Of a stretch of DNA of 64,000 bases, positions 28,701-42,415 are shown piece after piece; positions within the stretch are counted from its first letter, which is position 1; every line of letters begins with the position of its first letter. Both the position numbers and the translations under genes were made by a program. The DNA lies in the NCBI GenBank assembly GCA_036897445.1, contig JAYMTL010000014.1:124001-188000 (forward strand), in the 5' to 3' direction. The notes below the pieces were generated by a model. It saw only the letters and a program-made list of their open reading frames with translations. It ran no database searches and was not told the origin of the DNA. This stretch comes from Pelargonium tetragonum. Lineage: Eukaryota > Streptophyta > Magnoliopsida > Geraniales > Geraniaceae.

Positions 28701-31700
28701 CCTTTTTCATGAATTACTAAACAAGAAGGAATCCCATAAACTACTACTACTTTCTAAGTTCTTTTTTATCAATCTATATGAAGACTTAACCAGGGTTGTA
28801 ACTTTACAAACTAAGCATAAACTTCGGGTAAGACTTTGGTAAGGATATACCTTATAGCGACAACCCTCGATTCCCTAACTTGAGATTCTCTTTTTTACTT
28901 AACCGAAAAGTTGTCCAAATACTAAGGAAATATCAAGGGGACTCCTGCGCATACTAATGAATTATACTATGAGACATAAACTTAACAAAAATGTAAAAAA
29001 GATCCGTTCGGAGAGAAGCCTATAGGGGTATACTACTATGTATGCAGGAAACCTGAGTACAGGATAACGCAAGAAGTCCTTGTTCGGTAAAGTAACCAAA
29101 AATTCTATCTTATTTGATTTATGCTTTTTCTATTCCAGCAGGAGACAAAAGACTAACTTTAAAAAAATAATGTAGTAATCAACTATAGAGCAGGCTTAGA
29201 AGTTAAACTATATAAATAAGGAGGACAAACATATAAACTAGATGGCTGTGCTTTTGTACCAACCATAAGAATACCCCTTACAGTATAAAAAACCCCTAAT
29301 ATATTAGAACTGGGTCTCCGTACTCTTTCAAAAAAAATTTTCTTAACTTTCTGACCAGGCCTTTTCTTAGTTTTGAGTGTGGATACCCTTTTCTTTCTAT
29401 TTTGATTTTCGTATCTACGCATTGTTTATTATTAGTTGTAGCAGGGTTAAGAGTATATACTTCTTTTTTTCTTTTTAAGGTTCCTTGTGAAAGTCTATTT
29501 CACAGAGTGTCTTGTTCTTGTTTAAAAAGTCAAAATATTTTAATGTGCTAAAGTCTCCTTATAGAGCCTTTCCTTTGGTCGTATGGGTATTCCAGGTATT
29601 CAAATCATATCCGAGAAAGCTTTTCTTGGCAAAAACAAAGGGGTTCCGGTATATCAATATAGTACTGTATTCAGCACTTTTCTTAGGGATTCCCTGGTAG
29701 AATTCCTTGGGTTATTGCTTTACGAAATGAAGTAGTATATTCATCAATCAAGAACACCTAATTAAGCTGTGTCACATTCTAAAATATGCCCAAAAAGTTA
29801 CTACAAAACTAGAACAATAAGGAATTAAAAAGTCGGCTTGAAAATACGAATAGTTTGTCTATAGATCCAGTAAATTCACTATTACAAGAAACTTTTTCTA
29901 ACAAGTTACTGGCTAAAGATTAACGCAAATCGAACACGGACACACTTACTTAACTGCCCTTTGATTCCTTTAGGTCTCTTAATGACATAACTCTTTAAAA
30001 TCGTCTATGTTCTGTTTAAGGGTTTCGTAACTTAGTAGATCTTTTAAGTTATTTTTACGTTGAAGAGAAGAGTGATTTTATATTAAGGTGTTGCAGTGTT
30101 CACAAAGCGGGATACCCGTTTCGAATAAAAAGGAAACAACACAGTAGAGTTTTAAGGGGTCCCTTTTACTATACTCGTTAAGGGTGCAGAGGTTCAGATT
30201 CGCATATAACACGTAAATCGGCAGTAATTGCAAAATTTCTATTGGATTTGGTAAGTAAAGATCCGTTTTCTAAATTAGAAGATATTTTTCTTTTATAAGC
30301 ATTGCTATTGAAGCGGGGGTTGTAGGTAATAAATGTAATAAATAAGGCTTCATATGGAATATAGATATAACAGCTTTCGCTAAAGAAGGTGGGACTGCCA
30401 ACCCTTGATTAAGGTGGCATATAAACCTGGTTTTAGTAAAATAAAAAAACTAAGAAATTCAGCAGGATGTAATTACTCGATATCAGGAAACATTTCATAA
30501 AGAAGCTTACTCTTGTGAAGAAGATTTACTTCAAAATTACGGAACCTTAAAGTGAAAGTGGGGAGCCCCGCAGTAGAATAGGAACCCCCTAGACTAGAAG
30601 AATACTGGCTAACTGAGTTTACTCCGCAACGTAGATATCACAACATACTAAGGAGAAATTTGGCACCCTTATCTACTTAAAAACCTAAAATGGAGCAGGT
30701 CTAAACTTAACTATTATCGGATTCTAAATTCTCCGCCTTAAAATCTAAAGCAAATAAAGAAAGTTTCTTGTACACGCGGGGGTGTCCCCTAAAAAGATAC
30801 AGAACTAACTCTCATTGCACTAGAATCTTCTTTAAGGCCGAGGAGCAATGCATTTCTCTTAAAATATGTAAAATTCTCAGTCTTTCTAAATTATAACTAG
30901 TTCGCTGCCTTGGGTCTAAACCCGGGGCCCTCTTATTCTTATATAGGGGCATCCCGTTTAAAAGTCTCGGCAAAGAGTATCTATCTACTTACAGGCAAGT
31001 CCTTTAGTCCAGCCAGAATGGAGGAGTAGGAACTATAGTAGGATTTTATCCTTAAGACTAAAAGTCTACTTGGGAACCACCATACTAAGGAGCCGGGGAA
31101 CCCTACAGGACTATTTTGTATCAAAGTATTAGGGTAACTCTCAGGATTGTAAGAACTCCTATTTCCAAGGCAAAGAAACTGACAAAAGGAATAGGGGTTT
31201 TTGGGGGAGTAAGATTAGAACCCCCTTATTCTTGTATTATACACTTTGACTAAAATATAAGTAAGGAAAGGGCTAGGGATCCGGATCTTCAAATAACTAT
31301 AGTACAAACAGCTTTTAGAGAAAATAAGATTAACCACTAGACCGATACCTTTATTTCTGTTATTTCCCTTTTATCTTAATGCTAGTGATGAATTTTTATA
31401 TTTTATCTTTTGTTTATTCCAGTATCCAAGTTAAATTTACCTTGAATTTCATAGAATTTTGGTAAAATAAATAAAAGTTGTATCTTAAAGATAGCTTGAC
31501 TTAACCCAAAAGGTTAATTAGAAGATAGTAAAGAAAGTAGGAAGCCCTACCCCACCCACCGTCTAGCTAAAAGACTGAAAGGTAGCGTTCACTTGGTTTA
31601 TCTTATTGGCTTTGGTTAGTTTGTTTTTAATATACTTTTTTTGTAAATACTTCTTGTTTAGAAGAGTTTCTTTTAAGAATTTAGGGCTTCTAGCTTTCTT

Positions 31701-34700
31701 TCATTTACTAAGACTATAATATTCCCGCTTAAGAAAGTTGTTTCCTTTCTAAGTATTTTGGGTTAACTTACTTGTTTATTAGTTTTCCGGGTTAACTATA
31801 AGTGGAAGTCTATAGACGATACAAAGAGTTTTACGTTTATTTTGGTATAAAACTCTAAAAGGGTTTGGCTTCCTAACGAGCAGAGAATTCATTTAATACC
31901 AAAGCCGAAATTAGACCCTATGTTTATGGAAAGAAAGTCTTCAACGAACTTAATAAAACTAACCTAACTTTTCCCAGATTGAACTATAATTAAGACTTTA
32001 ACGTTAATTTACCAGAATCTCTAATTAGAAAGAAACCCCAGGATTGCATTATTCCAAAATACTACATTACTAAACCGAGACTCGAAAGGGATAAAATAGG
32101 TTGTACTTCTAATCCCGCGGCGAAGCTTATAATTCTAATTCCTAAAATTATACTTAAGAATAGTAGACTTTCGAAGAACCTTTATAATATAAACAACTGT
32201 GAAATAAGTAAATAAGGGGTTACATAACCTTAGAGCTTTCCCTATAAATTTGTAAAACTCTCGTTCTAGCGTAAATTTAGGAATTTCACAAACAAAGATT
32301 CTTGAATACAAAGACTTCCTAAGGAACAAATAATTATGAATTCCCAGATTAAGATTGGTTTAATTCCCCCTCAAATTAAATTACTACGAAAAAAAAGTCG
32401 CACAAAACTTAAGAAAAAGACTTAAATGAAGCATAAGAATCTTAAAGTATTGAGAAATTCTTCTTTTAAACATTAATAATTTAATATAAATCTAGGTACG
32501 CAGGAATTGTGCTGGTTTCTAGAGTAGTTTTTGACATTGATTTTGTATAAGAAAACCTTAGCCAGCTGAGTTCCTTTACAGAATACTACATAGCTACTAA
32601 GAAAATGGTTAAGTTCAAGTCCTATCCTACATTATAATACTAAAAACTTTCCCTATACTACCTTTCAAGAAAGATTAGGAATATTCTTTTAAGTAAGGCT
32701 GCTATAAGACAAAGGCTCTAACCCCATAAGACAGCAGCGACTAAGGGAGGGAATACCTACTATAAGAAGAAAGAGTATATCCCATAAGAAAACTACAGGT
32801 ATAGCTAAGAGAGAGTTGTTGATGTAGGTATGAGTAAGAAACCGGGTATAGGTGAAGCTCCTAAAATTATGAAGACTCTCAAGATACGGAAAGTAAGCTG
32901 CGGAATTTCAAGGCAAGCCTAGCCCTAAGAAAAGGGATACATCAAGTCAGTAAGAGTTATAACGTAAGCAGGAGTATTTATAATACTATAAGACATTTCC
33001 CTGCCTATTCTTTTGATTCCCTTTTGGAGATAGAAGTTCTTGGGAAAAGGAGGCCCTTTCTTTAATCTTTAATAAAGACTTATACTTGGCAAGGTTCCTC
33101 TAGAGTAGAGATTTGAAAGGATACAGGCTATGGCTAAAGACAAAGATAAGAGGGTGGTATACAGTAATAAAGAATAAAGGGAATGACTCTTCTCGGGTAC
33201 TCTTTATGAAGAGAGCTCTTCTGCTTTCGATTAGAGGGTAAAATATATATAAAGTAAGAAATCTCGAGTATTCCTTTTTAACAAGAGAGGAGTCTAAATT
33301 TAAATAAAATTTTAGAGGCTCTTTTTTAGGAAGTACCTTTTCCTGATTACAATTTTGTTACTTGAAAAGAGGGGGTAATAAGGGGCTCTATAAGCAAGAC
33401 ATGTTTAGGCGCGCTGGTGCTAGTCTATTTGGTTTTAGTCCTATGTAAATTGCATAGATTTTTAGGTGCAATGTTTAATTCCTTGTTATTTCATTCAGTT
33501 CAGATACAAGGTCATAAAAAACCTTTTGTAAAAAAGACCCGTCCTACCAATCCCTAATCCTAAGAGGTTCCTTTCCTCTATATGGCAATAGCTACAAAGC
33601 AAAAGAGGGGTATACTTTACCAACAAGAATCTTTCTGTATATATCTAATGTATACAAATGACTAAAATACCCGTTTTCTATATCTAAGTTAATTATACAG
33701 CTATTAGCACTCTAGAATACACAAAGACTTATTAAAAGAAAAATCTACGATTATTTTATATTATAAGATAAGAGACTTTAAATACTAGACTATAAAATGA
33801 AAATTAGGTAGGGAAGTTGCTGCTGTTTCCAGGGTTCTGATTCTGGATAATTAAAAAAGAAGTTTAGGAGTAAAAGAACAGAACCCATTTCCGGTAAATA
33901 CAAGTATAGAACATTAAGGGTAAGTATTTTCCTCTTGGCATGTCCGCTCTTTATAACTTAACTAGAAAGATAAGTCATTTTCCGAGCAGGGAGGCTTCTT
34001 TGAAAAAAGGGGAATAACGAAAACGTATAAAAAAGTCGCATGCAACCTCAATTCCTAGAACCCTGAGTGATAAAAGAATTAATAGAAACTTTAGCCTTGT
34101 TTAAACGAATAAGTATTCCCTCTTAGCCTTTCCTAAATAAACTGGGAAGGGTGTAATTTCTAATTGAATATTCCTGCTTTTATTATTGCAGCTGAGTAGC
34201 TATTAAAAGGAGTTTTTGTTGTTCCGTTTCGAAGGGTTCCCATTTTCAGGTTTAAGAATGCTTTTTACTAAAAGTTACTAAAATTCGAGTAGATGAACAG
34301 AAGCCAAAACCTAATATGTAGAACTAACTTAAGGAAATCCCTTAAAGCCCCGTAAAGTATTCTATTCGGGCGAGGCATAAGCTTTTTACTGGTCCAGGTT
34401 AGAAAGGAAAGAACTTATCTAGATTTGATTGACAACCCCTATTTGATGCCAATTCCTTAACTTCTTTTATATAATAGAAACCGATTTCCTTTTAGATTTT
34501 AGAAAACTTTTCCGAGAATCTATAGAGATATAGATGTTAGAGCTAAAGTAGAGTTCGTTTTTGGTTCTTGCCACAGGTTTCCCTTTTAGTGTTAACAGGG
34601 AGAGTCAGTTTCATAAAATTGATTAAGAATAGAGGATAAAATAAGTCTATAAAACTGAGAAGCTTAGGAGTATTACCAAGATACAGACAGAATAGTAAAG

Positions 34701-37700
34701 GATCTCCTAAGAAAATGAGATTAAGAGTATGAAGACTCAGAAGGTTAAGAAGGAGGTTCATAAACGGGGTTTTATGTGTAATAGTTTAATGATTATACAC
34801 GCTTACTTTATAATACCCAACAACAACTTCTTAAAAAGAAGTTTTATTGACTTCTTTGACTTAAACTTAGTCTTTGTCGCTTTGTTAGTCTCTATCAGTA
34901 CCCGCATTACGTAAGAGTTGAAACCCCAAAAGGGCCTGTCCTCCGCCGGGTAAACTGCAAGAGGCTCCTATAAAAAGTACCTAACCCCTCGAAGTATGCA
35001 AATCTAGTAAATGTAAAAAGGATCCCGAGTAAAGTTATTAAAATGAATACGTAAACCAAAACTAAAAGACTTCTAAGAAAAGGGAAAGGAGCTGGGAAAA
35101 ACTCTCATCGATGGAACTTAGCTAGAAGCTTCAAAGTAATAGAAATCCATTTTTAGCATTCTTTTTTATTTACTAAGAACCTTTCGTAACAAATCTAAAC
35201 CTTACTTTCTTACTTTCTAAAATCGAAAAAATGCGCGTGGATACATGCGATTTCCTTTAGATTCCATAATTTATGAGAGGAGTGATTTTTTGTATTCCAA
35301 ATACCAGACAGATTTGCTAGCTAGCCAGTAAACTTCTGTGAATTTCATGTTTTCATTGAGGCATGATGCGAAAAGTTGTATGCGGAGTTCTATTTTTCTT
35401 TTTAAGAGTTAGGTTCCTATGGGAATCTTAGATAAAGCTGTATGGAAAAGTGGGCTTATTTTTATACATGAGAATAAAAATGAAGTATATAAAACATCTA
35501 AAGAGCAATATGATAGGAACTTATCCAACTATAGGGTATCTTGATTTTTCTAAGACATATTGTATAAGGCCTAAATAAAAGTTCTTTTAAAATTCGCGGC
35601 CTTAAAAACTAAGGATAGGAACTCCTTCAGCTGGGTCGGGCAAATCTAGATATAGGATATTGAATGGGTACTTATTGTATTACAGCGGAACCCTATAATT
35701 AGGAGTTTTTAATATCTCCACACTCGGGTTTTATTTACAGGCACTGCCCAGCCTTTTTCGTAGTAAAGTAATGAAATGAGGTGTTTTAACCCCAAAAAGC
35801 AAGCTTACTGCGGATATCTCTGCTATTTAATACTGTGAAGAATGCAAGGAGCTTTGTGAAAACTAAAATTATCAAATATAGACTCGGTAAAGTAATATTG
35901 AAAACCCGGCATTCTACATTTCTAAGAGGAGTATTTCCTTGACTTGAAAGATGACTTCCTATGGGACCCCTTTTGACTCCCTACCAGAAATATTAAAGAG
36001 GTTGCCTTTAGTAAATAGGAGCGCGGTCTTTATGAAAAAGCCACCCTTTTTTACCCGTTATAAAAGTATAAAAGGAATCGAGTCTTAACTTGGTAATATA
36101 ACTAGACTTGGTATTCAATACTTACTGAAGCTAACTACTATGACTTAACAGAATTCTTGTTATTCTATGAGAAAAGTTTTAACCGGTCCGATACGATACC
36201 CCTGTTAACCAGACTACAAAACAATAAGGACTCCCTCTCCGTGAAAGAGCTCCGATGAAATCTTCTTTAAACAAAATGATCTCAGATAATTTTGGCTTGT
36301 TCAGAAACTAGGTATTTAGGAATCGTTAAAAAAGCATAACAGATTCCTAGTTTTAGAGAGAGACCCCCAAAAAGACATAAGACACTCGTATAAGATGTAT
36401 AAGATTCCCTTGTTAGGGATACTGGAGGCTCAAAACTAGAACTTTAGTTCTACTTTATTTAAAACTTCTAACCTTTAAAAGGAGAGTAACTACACTAGAA
36501 AAATCCTGTAAGTCGTAGGTTCAAATACTATACATATAAGGAAGATACTTCTTTTTACTAAGATTTACTAAAAATTAGACCGAAAAGCGTAAAAAACCTG
36601 TGAATAAAATCACTTAGATAATGTCCCAGGAAAAATCTTGTTTTTATATTCTTCTTGTTACTATACTTCTATATTATTCTTGTATAGATAGTTTAAGTTA
36701 GTATAATAGTGCTTGTTTCTTTAAGGTATTACCTCTTGTTCTCTGCCTTTACAGAGAGGAGATAAACTGAATAGGGTAGAGGAGATCTTGTCTTAGTTGT
36801 TAAGGGCTATTCCGCTTGTTCTATATCTTTCTCAGTACAGAGGAGTTCGCCTTAACAGTATAATGTAATAGTCCTTTATAGCTATACCTATATTACCTTT
36901 TGTTTGGATCCTTTATTCCCGTCTCTAAAGCAAGAAATTCAAGAAATATATAATGAAACCTATGCCGCTAAAATGTACAAACACCTTATCGCTGGATAGA
37001 CTAACTTACTTTTCTTGTACTTGTAATAATCTAGATTTGTGTACTTAGTTATTCTTGATTGAAAGTATAGAGTTAGGGTTTCTTCATGCTCTGTTAGCTT
37101 TAGTTATCTGGGGTAAATAGAAAATGCTAGGAAAGGGAGTTGCTCTTTTGTCTATTCCTTGTTTCCGTGGTTTTCCACTCTGTAAGTCGGGTAGTAGTAG
37201 AATTCTAAAGTCATTTCTTTCTGGTAAAGTGAAGACGAATCTTGTTCGGGCTTTTCTCCTGAGGCGAGGATCTAAAGGAAGATTCTATCAACTAAGTATA
37301 ACTGCCTAGTGTTTCCCTTCAGTGGGAATTTTTGAATAGGTTCCAAACCAGGTTATTCGTAAAGGCATGAGATTCTACTATGGTAAGTAAGGGGTGCAGG
37401 CGAAGGAAGTTTTTTTAGTGGGGGAGATACAACTACATAGAGGTAAGTTAGAGCTTTTTCTAGTTAAATATTTTCGTTCAAAATACTCAGGTTTAGTAAT
37501 ATTTAGTAAGTACTATAATAGAGTAGGTAAACACAAGCTATGTGAAAAAGGAGCTTTGCAAACTTATATAACAACGGGTTTTGAACCGATTAATAGAGAG
37601 GGCGCTTTGCCGGGGATCGCGTATTTTTATATACTATAGAAGAAATACTAAGAACGCACACTTAAGCGCAGTAAATTCTATGGGAGTCTACCCGTCTTGT

Positions 37701-40700
37701 TAACTCAGTTTATTCGATTCCTTTTTAGGCGTTTACTAATACTAATATTGTTTTAGTCTTGTCTACGATCAAAATTTCTTTTTTCTTGTAGCTTGCTGAC
37801 TGCACAAGGTTTTAAAAAGCCTTAATACCGCGGGTCCGTTTAAAATTAGGGTAACTTTTCGTAGAATTTGTAAGATGTAAGATAAAAGGCTGACTAAGGG
37901 GTTTTAAAAAAAGGGGTGTTCACATAGATGAAAGTAGAATGCATCCTATAGGAGGCTCTTTAATCATTATACTGCTTTCTATTAATATCTTTCTTAATAA
38001 ATGCCTGTAGTTAAAACTAATATAATAGAAACCGGTTTTAGGGCACTAAGATAGATTAACTAAAAAGACACTTTGGAGTCTTTTTACTAAATGAATATAA
38101 ATTTTTCCAGGATTACCTATAAGGATCCTTTTGAAACTAAAATCTGGCTAGTGGGGTCCTGTATGTATATAAAAAATGTAGGGACCGTATACCTTAAATT
38201 TAAAGGGTATCCTTTCGGGTAAATTTAGCTATAACGCGGAATCCTGCTGTAAAAGTAAGCCACTTCCGGTAAGACCCCACTCTATATTAGTCTTTTTTGC
38301 AAGCTCCTTTGTATATTTGATAAGTGTTACTCTGACAAAAGGGTTCTCGGTACTTTGCTTAGGGATTTTTTATACCTTTATAACTAACAGGAATTTAGAT
38401 GGAGCATTCTAAACCTAAAGGGATTCAAAGGGCAAATTAAGCAGGATTCTCTTTATCGTTAATGAGAATAGAAACCCTAGAGATACTGGAAAGAGTCCTT
38501 CTTACCGACTGAAGGCTTACGAAGGCGGTTAATGTAGGAGAGTTACTTGAATATGTATACTTCTTTTATATTACCCAACTGACTTATCTTTCCTTCTTGA
38601 CTTTATATTCTTTTTGTTTTACTTACGGGTTATTCGAATATCACACACCTTGTTAGCGCAAATCCTAGAAATAATTTATATCATAGAGCTTATTCCCTGT
38701 GGGGACAAAAATTCATTTAAACAAACTCCTTTAATTATGTATAAGTACCCTATCTCTTCTCTATTTTAACTCTTTGATAGGATTTTTGCTAAGTCTTTTT
38801 TGTATTCTGATTCTTCTATTGCTATAGCCCTAAGTTCCCGTATGTACCCCGTACAAATCAAAAAGAAGGCGGGCTCCTAGGTTCTCCTGTCCTTTTTGAT
38901 TTGAATTCGTTTAAATTTCATTGTGCCGCGGAATACCGAGCACTTGCTAGTAAAAATTCGCAGGGATAACCAAAGTATACCTATTCGCTGTTGCAGTCTA
39001 AGCCCAATTATAGTACAGGGGGTTCTACTCTTATCTATGATAATAGGATAAAATTTCCTCGGGATTCCGGGATACCTGGTAGGGATAGAATCTCCTAATT
39101 ATGTAATAGATATGTATGAGCGCTCATTGAGTAAGCCTCAGTATTGCGCTGGGTTGGGGCTTCTCTCCATATTACGTTAGCGTATAAAAGTTATAGAGCT
39201 CTAATGACATCCAAAAGAGACCCCCGCTTGGTAATTCATAGATCCTTTTTCAGAAAAAAGTCCTATTTAAATCGGAAGCTTAGAGAATTCGCTTTATATA
39301 GATTTTCTTTGCTCAATTGTAATGACTGAATCTCAAAATACTTAGAAGTTTGACTTGCTTTCATTAGTTTTTCTATCTTAGCCTAGTGGGGGCTGCTTCT
39401 GTGAGGAATCTTTCGCGAGTTTACCCTAAATTCTAATTTCTAGATACGCTCTAGCTTTAAATTACGACTATTCTTTTTAAATCTCATAGATGCGTATCCT
39501 AAGTAGATAGCTGCAGGACGGGGTTTCAATCTCCGGGCAGGCTTAGGTATTTTGTTGTGTTTATCGCCGTTTGGAGTATCTAAAAAAAAATGAAATGTCT
39601 TTTGAAACCTTTTACAAACAAATAGAATTTAGTTTAGAATTCTGGGTCAAAAATACCCGGAGGAATACCGGGGTTCTCTAAAACAAAGTATATAGAATTA
39701 CGCCTTTACTACAAGTATAAGTCAAACTCTTCTCTTAGAAAGTTTATGGAACAATAGCATAAGCATAGGTATTCCCTTTTTTCTTGCATACTTATAAAAA
39801 TTATATTATATTCGATTACAGTAGGATTTTCTTTAGCCTCCCAAGTAGGGGAGTTACAGAACTATCATATCCAAAGCATCCACTTAGGTTGTCTTGGAGA
39901 TGGCTCCTATACTTGTTTTTAGATTTTGCATTAAACTTTTCGGATTTCTGAAAGGGGATTTTGAACTTTTAACACTAAGGTATTGAACTTCTTACATCCA
40001 GCTCCTTACGCCTAATACTTAATTGAAGAGTCTTTTCCAACCCCAAGCCCGGATACTTCTGTAGAGCACTGACAAAAAATATAGAAGCCTCTTAAATTAC
40101 GGGTCATTTTTTGTTCTTCTATTAAGTGAATACTAAGATTCTAAGAATACTTTATTGTTCCTTTTTCTAAGTCCTTTTTGAACCGGCCCCTATCAATTGC
40201 ACATCCGTATTACCACTCGTTTGAGTGCAATTAGCTATATAGAACAACTCTATCCCATATTATTCCGAATTTCCTGCTTTTTAAAGTACGTGTAACGTCT
40301 TTACTTAAGTTATTTTCATACAAAATCTTGGACAGTTTTTTTAGATGAAACTCTACCTTTGAATTAAAGGGGAGATCCCGCAAAAAATGTCTTTTAAGTC
40401 GAACAAAAAGCTTTTTAAAAAAGAATGCTGCAACTTTGTATCACCGGGTTCTTTCACCCGTATATTATAAAAGAGTTATCCTTAAGCGATTCTACTTTGT
40501 GTGTACTTGACCTATTGTTATATATGTTTACTCCTTTTTTATAGTATTTGATAAAAAAGAGTCTCCAAGTGGGGAAGCCCCTCTAATTTATCCAAACCCC
40601 CTAGGAGCTCCTGCGGCTGAGAAGTGCGTGTAGTTTTCTTTAGATTGTGGGCAACTTCGAAGAGTTAGGTTACTAATAAAAGTCAAAGAGGTTTTTGCTA

Positions 40701-42159
40701 GCTCCAGGGTTTTATTTCACGGGCTTTAGTACTCCTAATGAGTATAAATTAAGTCCAATATAAAGAGTAAGATAAGTCTATCCGAGGGCCGGGGCTAATC
40801 AGTAACAAAAGGGACTTTCTTATATTATAAGGGAAGCGTTTAGTTTAACCCTAGGTATTTTTTTTACAAGTCTTTGACTCTGGCATAAGAACTTGTGTAC
40901 GCTGTCTTTGTTCATTCTATATGAAAACCGCGTTGCTGTAGGGGCTCCCCCTTGTTTGGATGATTTGACCTTTTAAAATGAAAGAACAGAAATGCCTTTT
41001 GTATTTTACCTAAATAGGGGAAGTTAAAAACTTATTATTGAGATAGACTTTTTATGCGGATCCACTGAATCCCATTTAGGATAATTATAAGCTGAGTAGT
41101 CAAACTTGGTCCGGTAATAGAATGAAAAAGGCTTAGATAAAGAAAAACTTGAATCTCTTTCTTTTAAATTAAAGTACAGTGAAATTAGCTACCAAGTATC
41201 TACCGACCCACACAATCCTAACTAATAAGACCTATAAGATAAGCTACAAGGACTCGGGCTCATAAGAAAGGTATTAATAAAAATTGAGTTATTAAGATTA
41301 AAAGATTTTTTTAGGAAGTTCTAGAAAAAGGGTTTGGTTTTTCTATTAGATAGGGGAAGGGCATTTCCTGCGAGGTTATCCTACATTATGATTCTTTTAA
41401 TAGACAGGATACAAAGCATTTTTACAGGGATTATACCTACCTAAATCTAAATAGGAGGCAGTTTTTGGTTTCAGAGCCTAGTACAAGTCTTTCCCGTGGT
41501 GTTTTAAGAGAGAATTACACGGATGTATGGAAGAATAGAAGCTATAAAAATCTCTTAGAGCTGTTATAATAAGGTAATTTTGAGTTCTGCAAATTAAAGT
41601 AGTAAAAGTTTGCCTGAAATTGTCTAGTTTTTAATAAGTATGAGAGTGGTCCTTTAGTGGTGTTACCGGGTTTTCAATTCCCTAAGAGTCTCTTAGGCCT
41701 ACATTTGAAATGATAGGGTTAGTAACATGGGGGTCTAATTTTAGGAGTTCCTGGAGTCATTCTGGGAAATGAAGAAAGTGAGTGGGTAGTGATTCGTGTT
41801 TTAACGCATGAAAACGGCCGTAGAATTATTTTCAATAAAATTTTTAGGGGCTAGACTTAAACTCCTGCTGTTTCTAGGAGCAGGATTAGGTGCTGCTGTC
41901 ATTTTTTGGATCCCTTAATTATATAAATAGAAGTCTTTCCGTATATAAATTAAGCTACTCCGCAAGGTAATAGAACTCTTTTGTAAAAACATATATTTAT
42001 CATTTAGCTAGTCTAAGCCCCTTGTGTTATAGACTAAACTTTATTCCTTAACAGGAATAAGAGCCCGCTTTAAGTCTTAATTTTATAGTCAAAAATGAGG
42101 AGCACTCTTAGGTATTGACTAGCCGTGGAGCTTCCTTTTAGTATTTTAATACCTTTATC
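25703..42159. other. non-coding, nothing recognised
   Basis: T-arm-like words occur near 26945 (GTCGTAGGTTCGAATAG), 32607 and 36512 (GTCGTAGGTTCAAATAC), but no cloverleaf closes around them. Open frames are at most 81 codons and look like chance. Several short GGNNNCC words are present. Confidence 0.55.
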
Positions 42160-42405
42160 TTGAGTAATACAAGTCCCGAGGGAAGCCCTTATTTTTTGAT
42201 AAAGCTCTCGTTACTAGAACCGGGGGCTTGGAAGGGATTTCCTTTTTTCTTGTACTATAAGCTAACTTACAGGAGTTTAACTAGCAGCTCCAGTAAAGGT
42301 ATTCGTTTTCCTAATAAAGTAAAGCTAGGTAACGAAGTTAATCAAGAAAAAGGATTTTATAGTAAAGGAAAAAAGAAAGATACAGGAATTCTAGTACCCG
42401 GTTAA
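42160..42405 (+). CDS. small hypothetical open frame ending in a palindrome
   Basis: The frame has 81 codons, but only from a TTG; it has no ATG start. The peptide has Pro/Gly/Ser-rich parts, a hydrophobic aromatic stretch (about residues 28-36, GFPFFLYYK) and a Lys-rich C terminus (YSKGKKKDTG). The TAA stop lies inside the 20-nt palindrome at 42396-42415, which is followed by a run of T. A frame that stops at a terminator-like hairpin is suggestive, but the palindrome itself supplies TTAA and so a stop in any frame it enters. No family is recognised. Confidence 0.12.
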   Translation: MSNTSPEGSPYFLIKLSLLEPGAWKGFPFFLYYKLTYRSLTSSSSKGIRFPNKVKLGNEVNQEKGFYSKGKKKDTGILVPG

Positions 42406-42415
42406 TTAACCGGGT
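42396..42415. repeat. 20-nt perfect palindrome followed by T-run
   Basis: The palindrome is ACCCGGTTAATTAACCGGGT, with a C-G-rich outer arm of five pairs, followed by CATTTTTTGG. It resembles an intrinsic terminator or an organellar 3'-end processing hairpin. There is no proof of transcription, and it is perfectly self-complementary, so it would act the same on either strand. Confidence 0.8.

Noticed and set aside
32740-33260. Run of Lys-rich peptides (for example MSKKPGIGEAPKIMKTLK and MAKDKDKRVVY) that would join if stop codons were read as amino acids
   Set aside because: A reassigned code has no support: nad4L uses TGG for Trp and needs none of its TAA, TAG or TGA triplets as sense. Reading all three stops as sense opens any frame, so the join means nothing.
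35358-35390. Group II intron domain V-like hairpin with a GAAA loop (GAGGCATGATGCGAAAAG...)
   Set aside because: The lower stem does not pair, the two-base bulge is not in place, and the next hairpin is about 20 nt away rather than 2-4 nt as a domain VI would be.
36480-36535. T-arm-like GTCGTAGGTTCAAATAC on the plus strand
   Set aside because: The T stem has a mismatch and a wobble, and there is no matching D or anticodon arm upstream.
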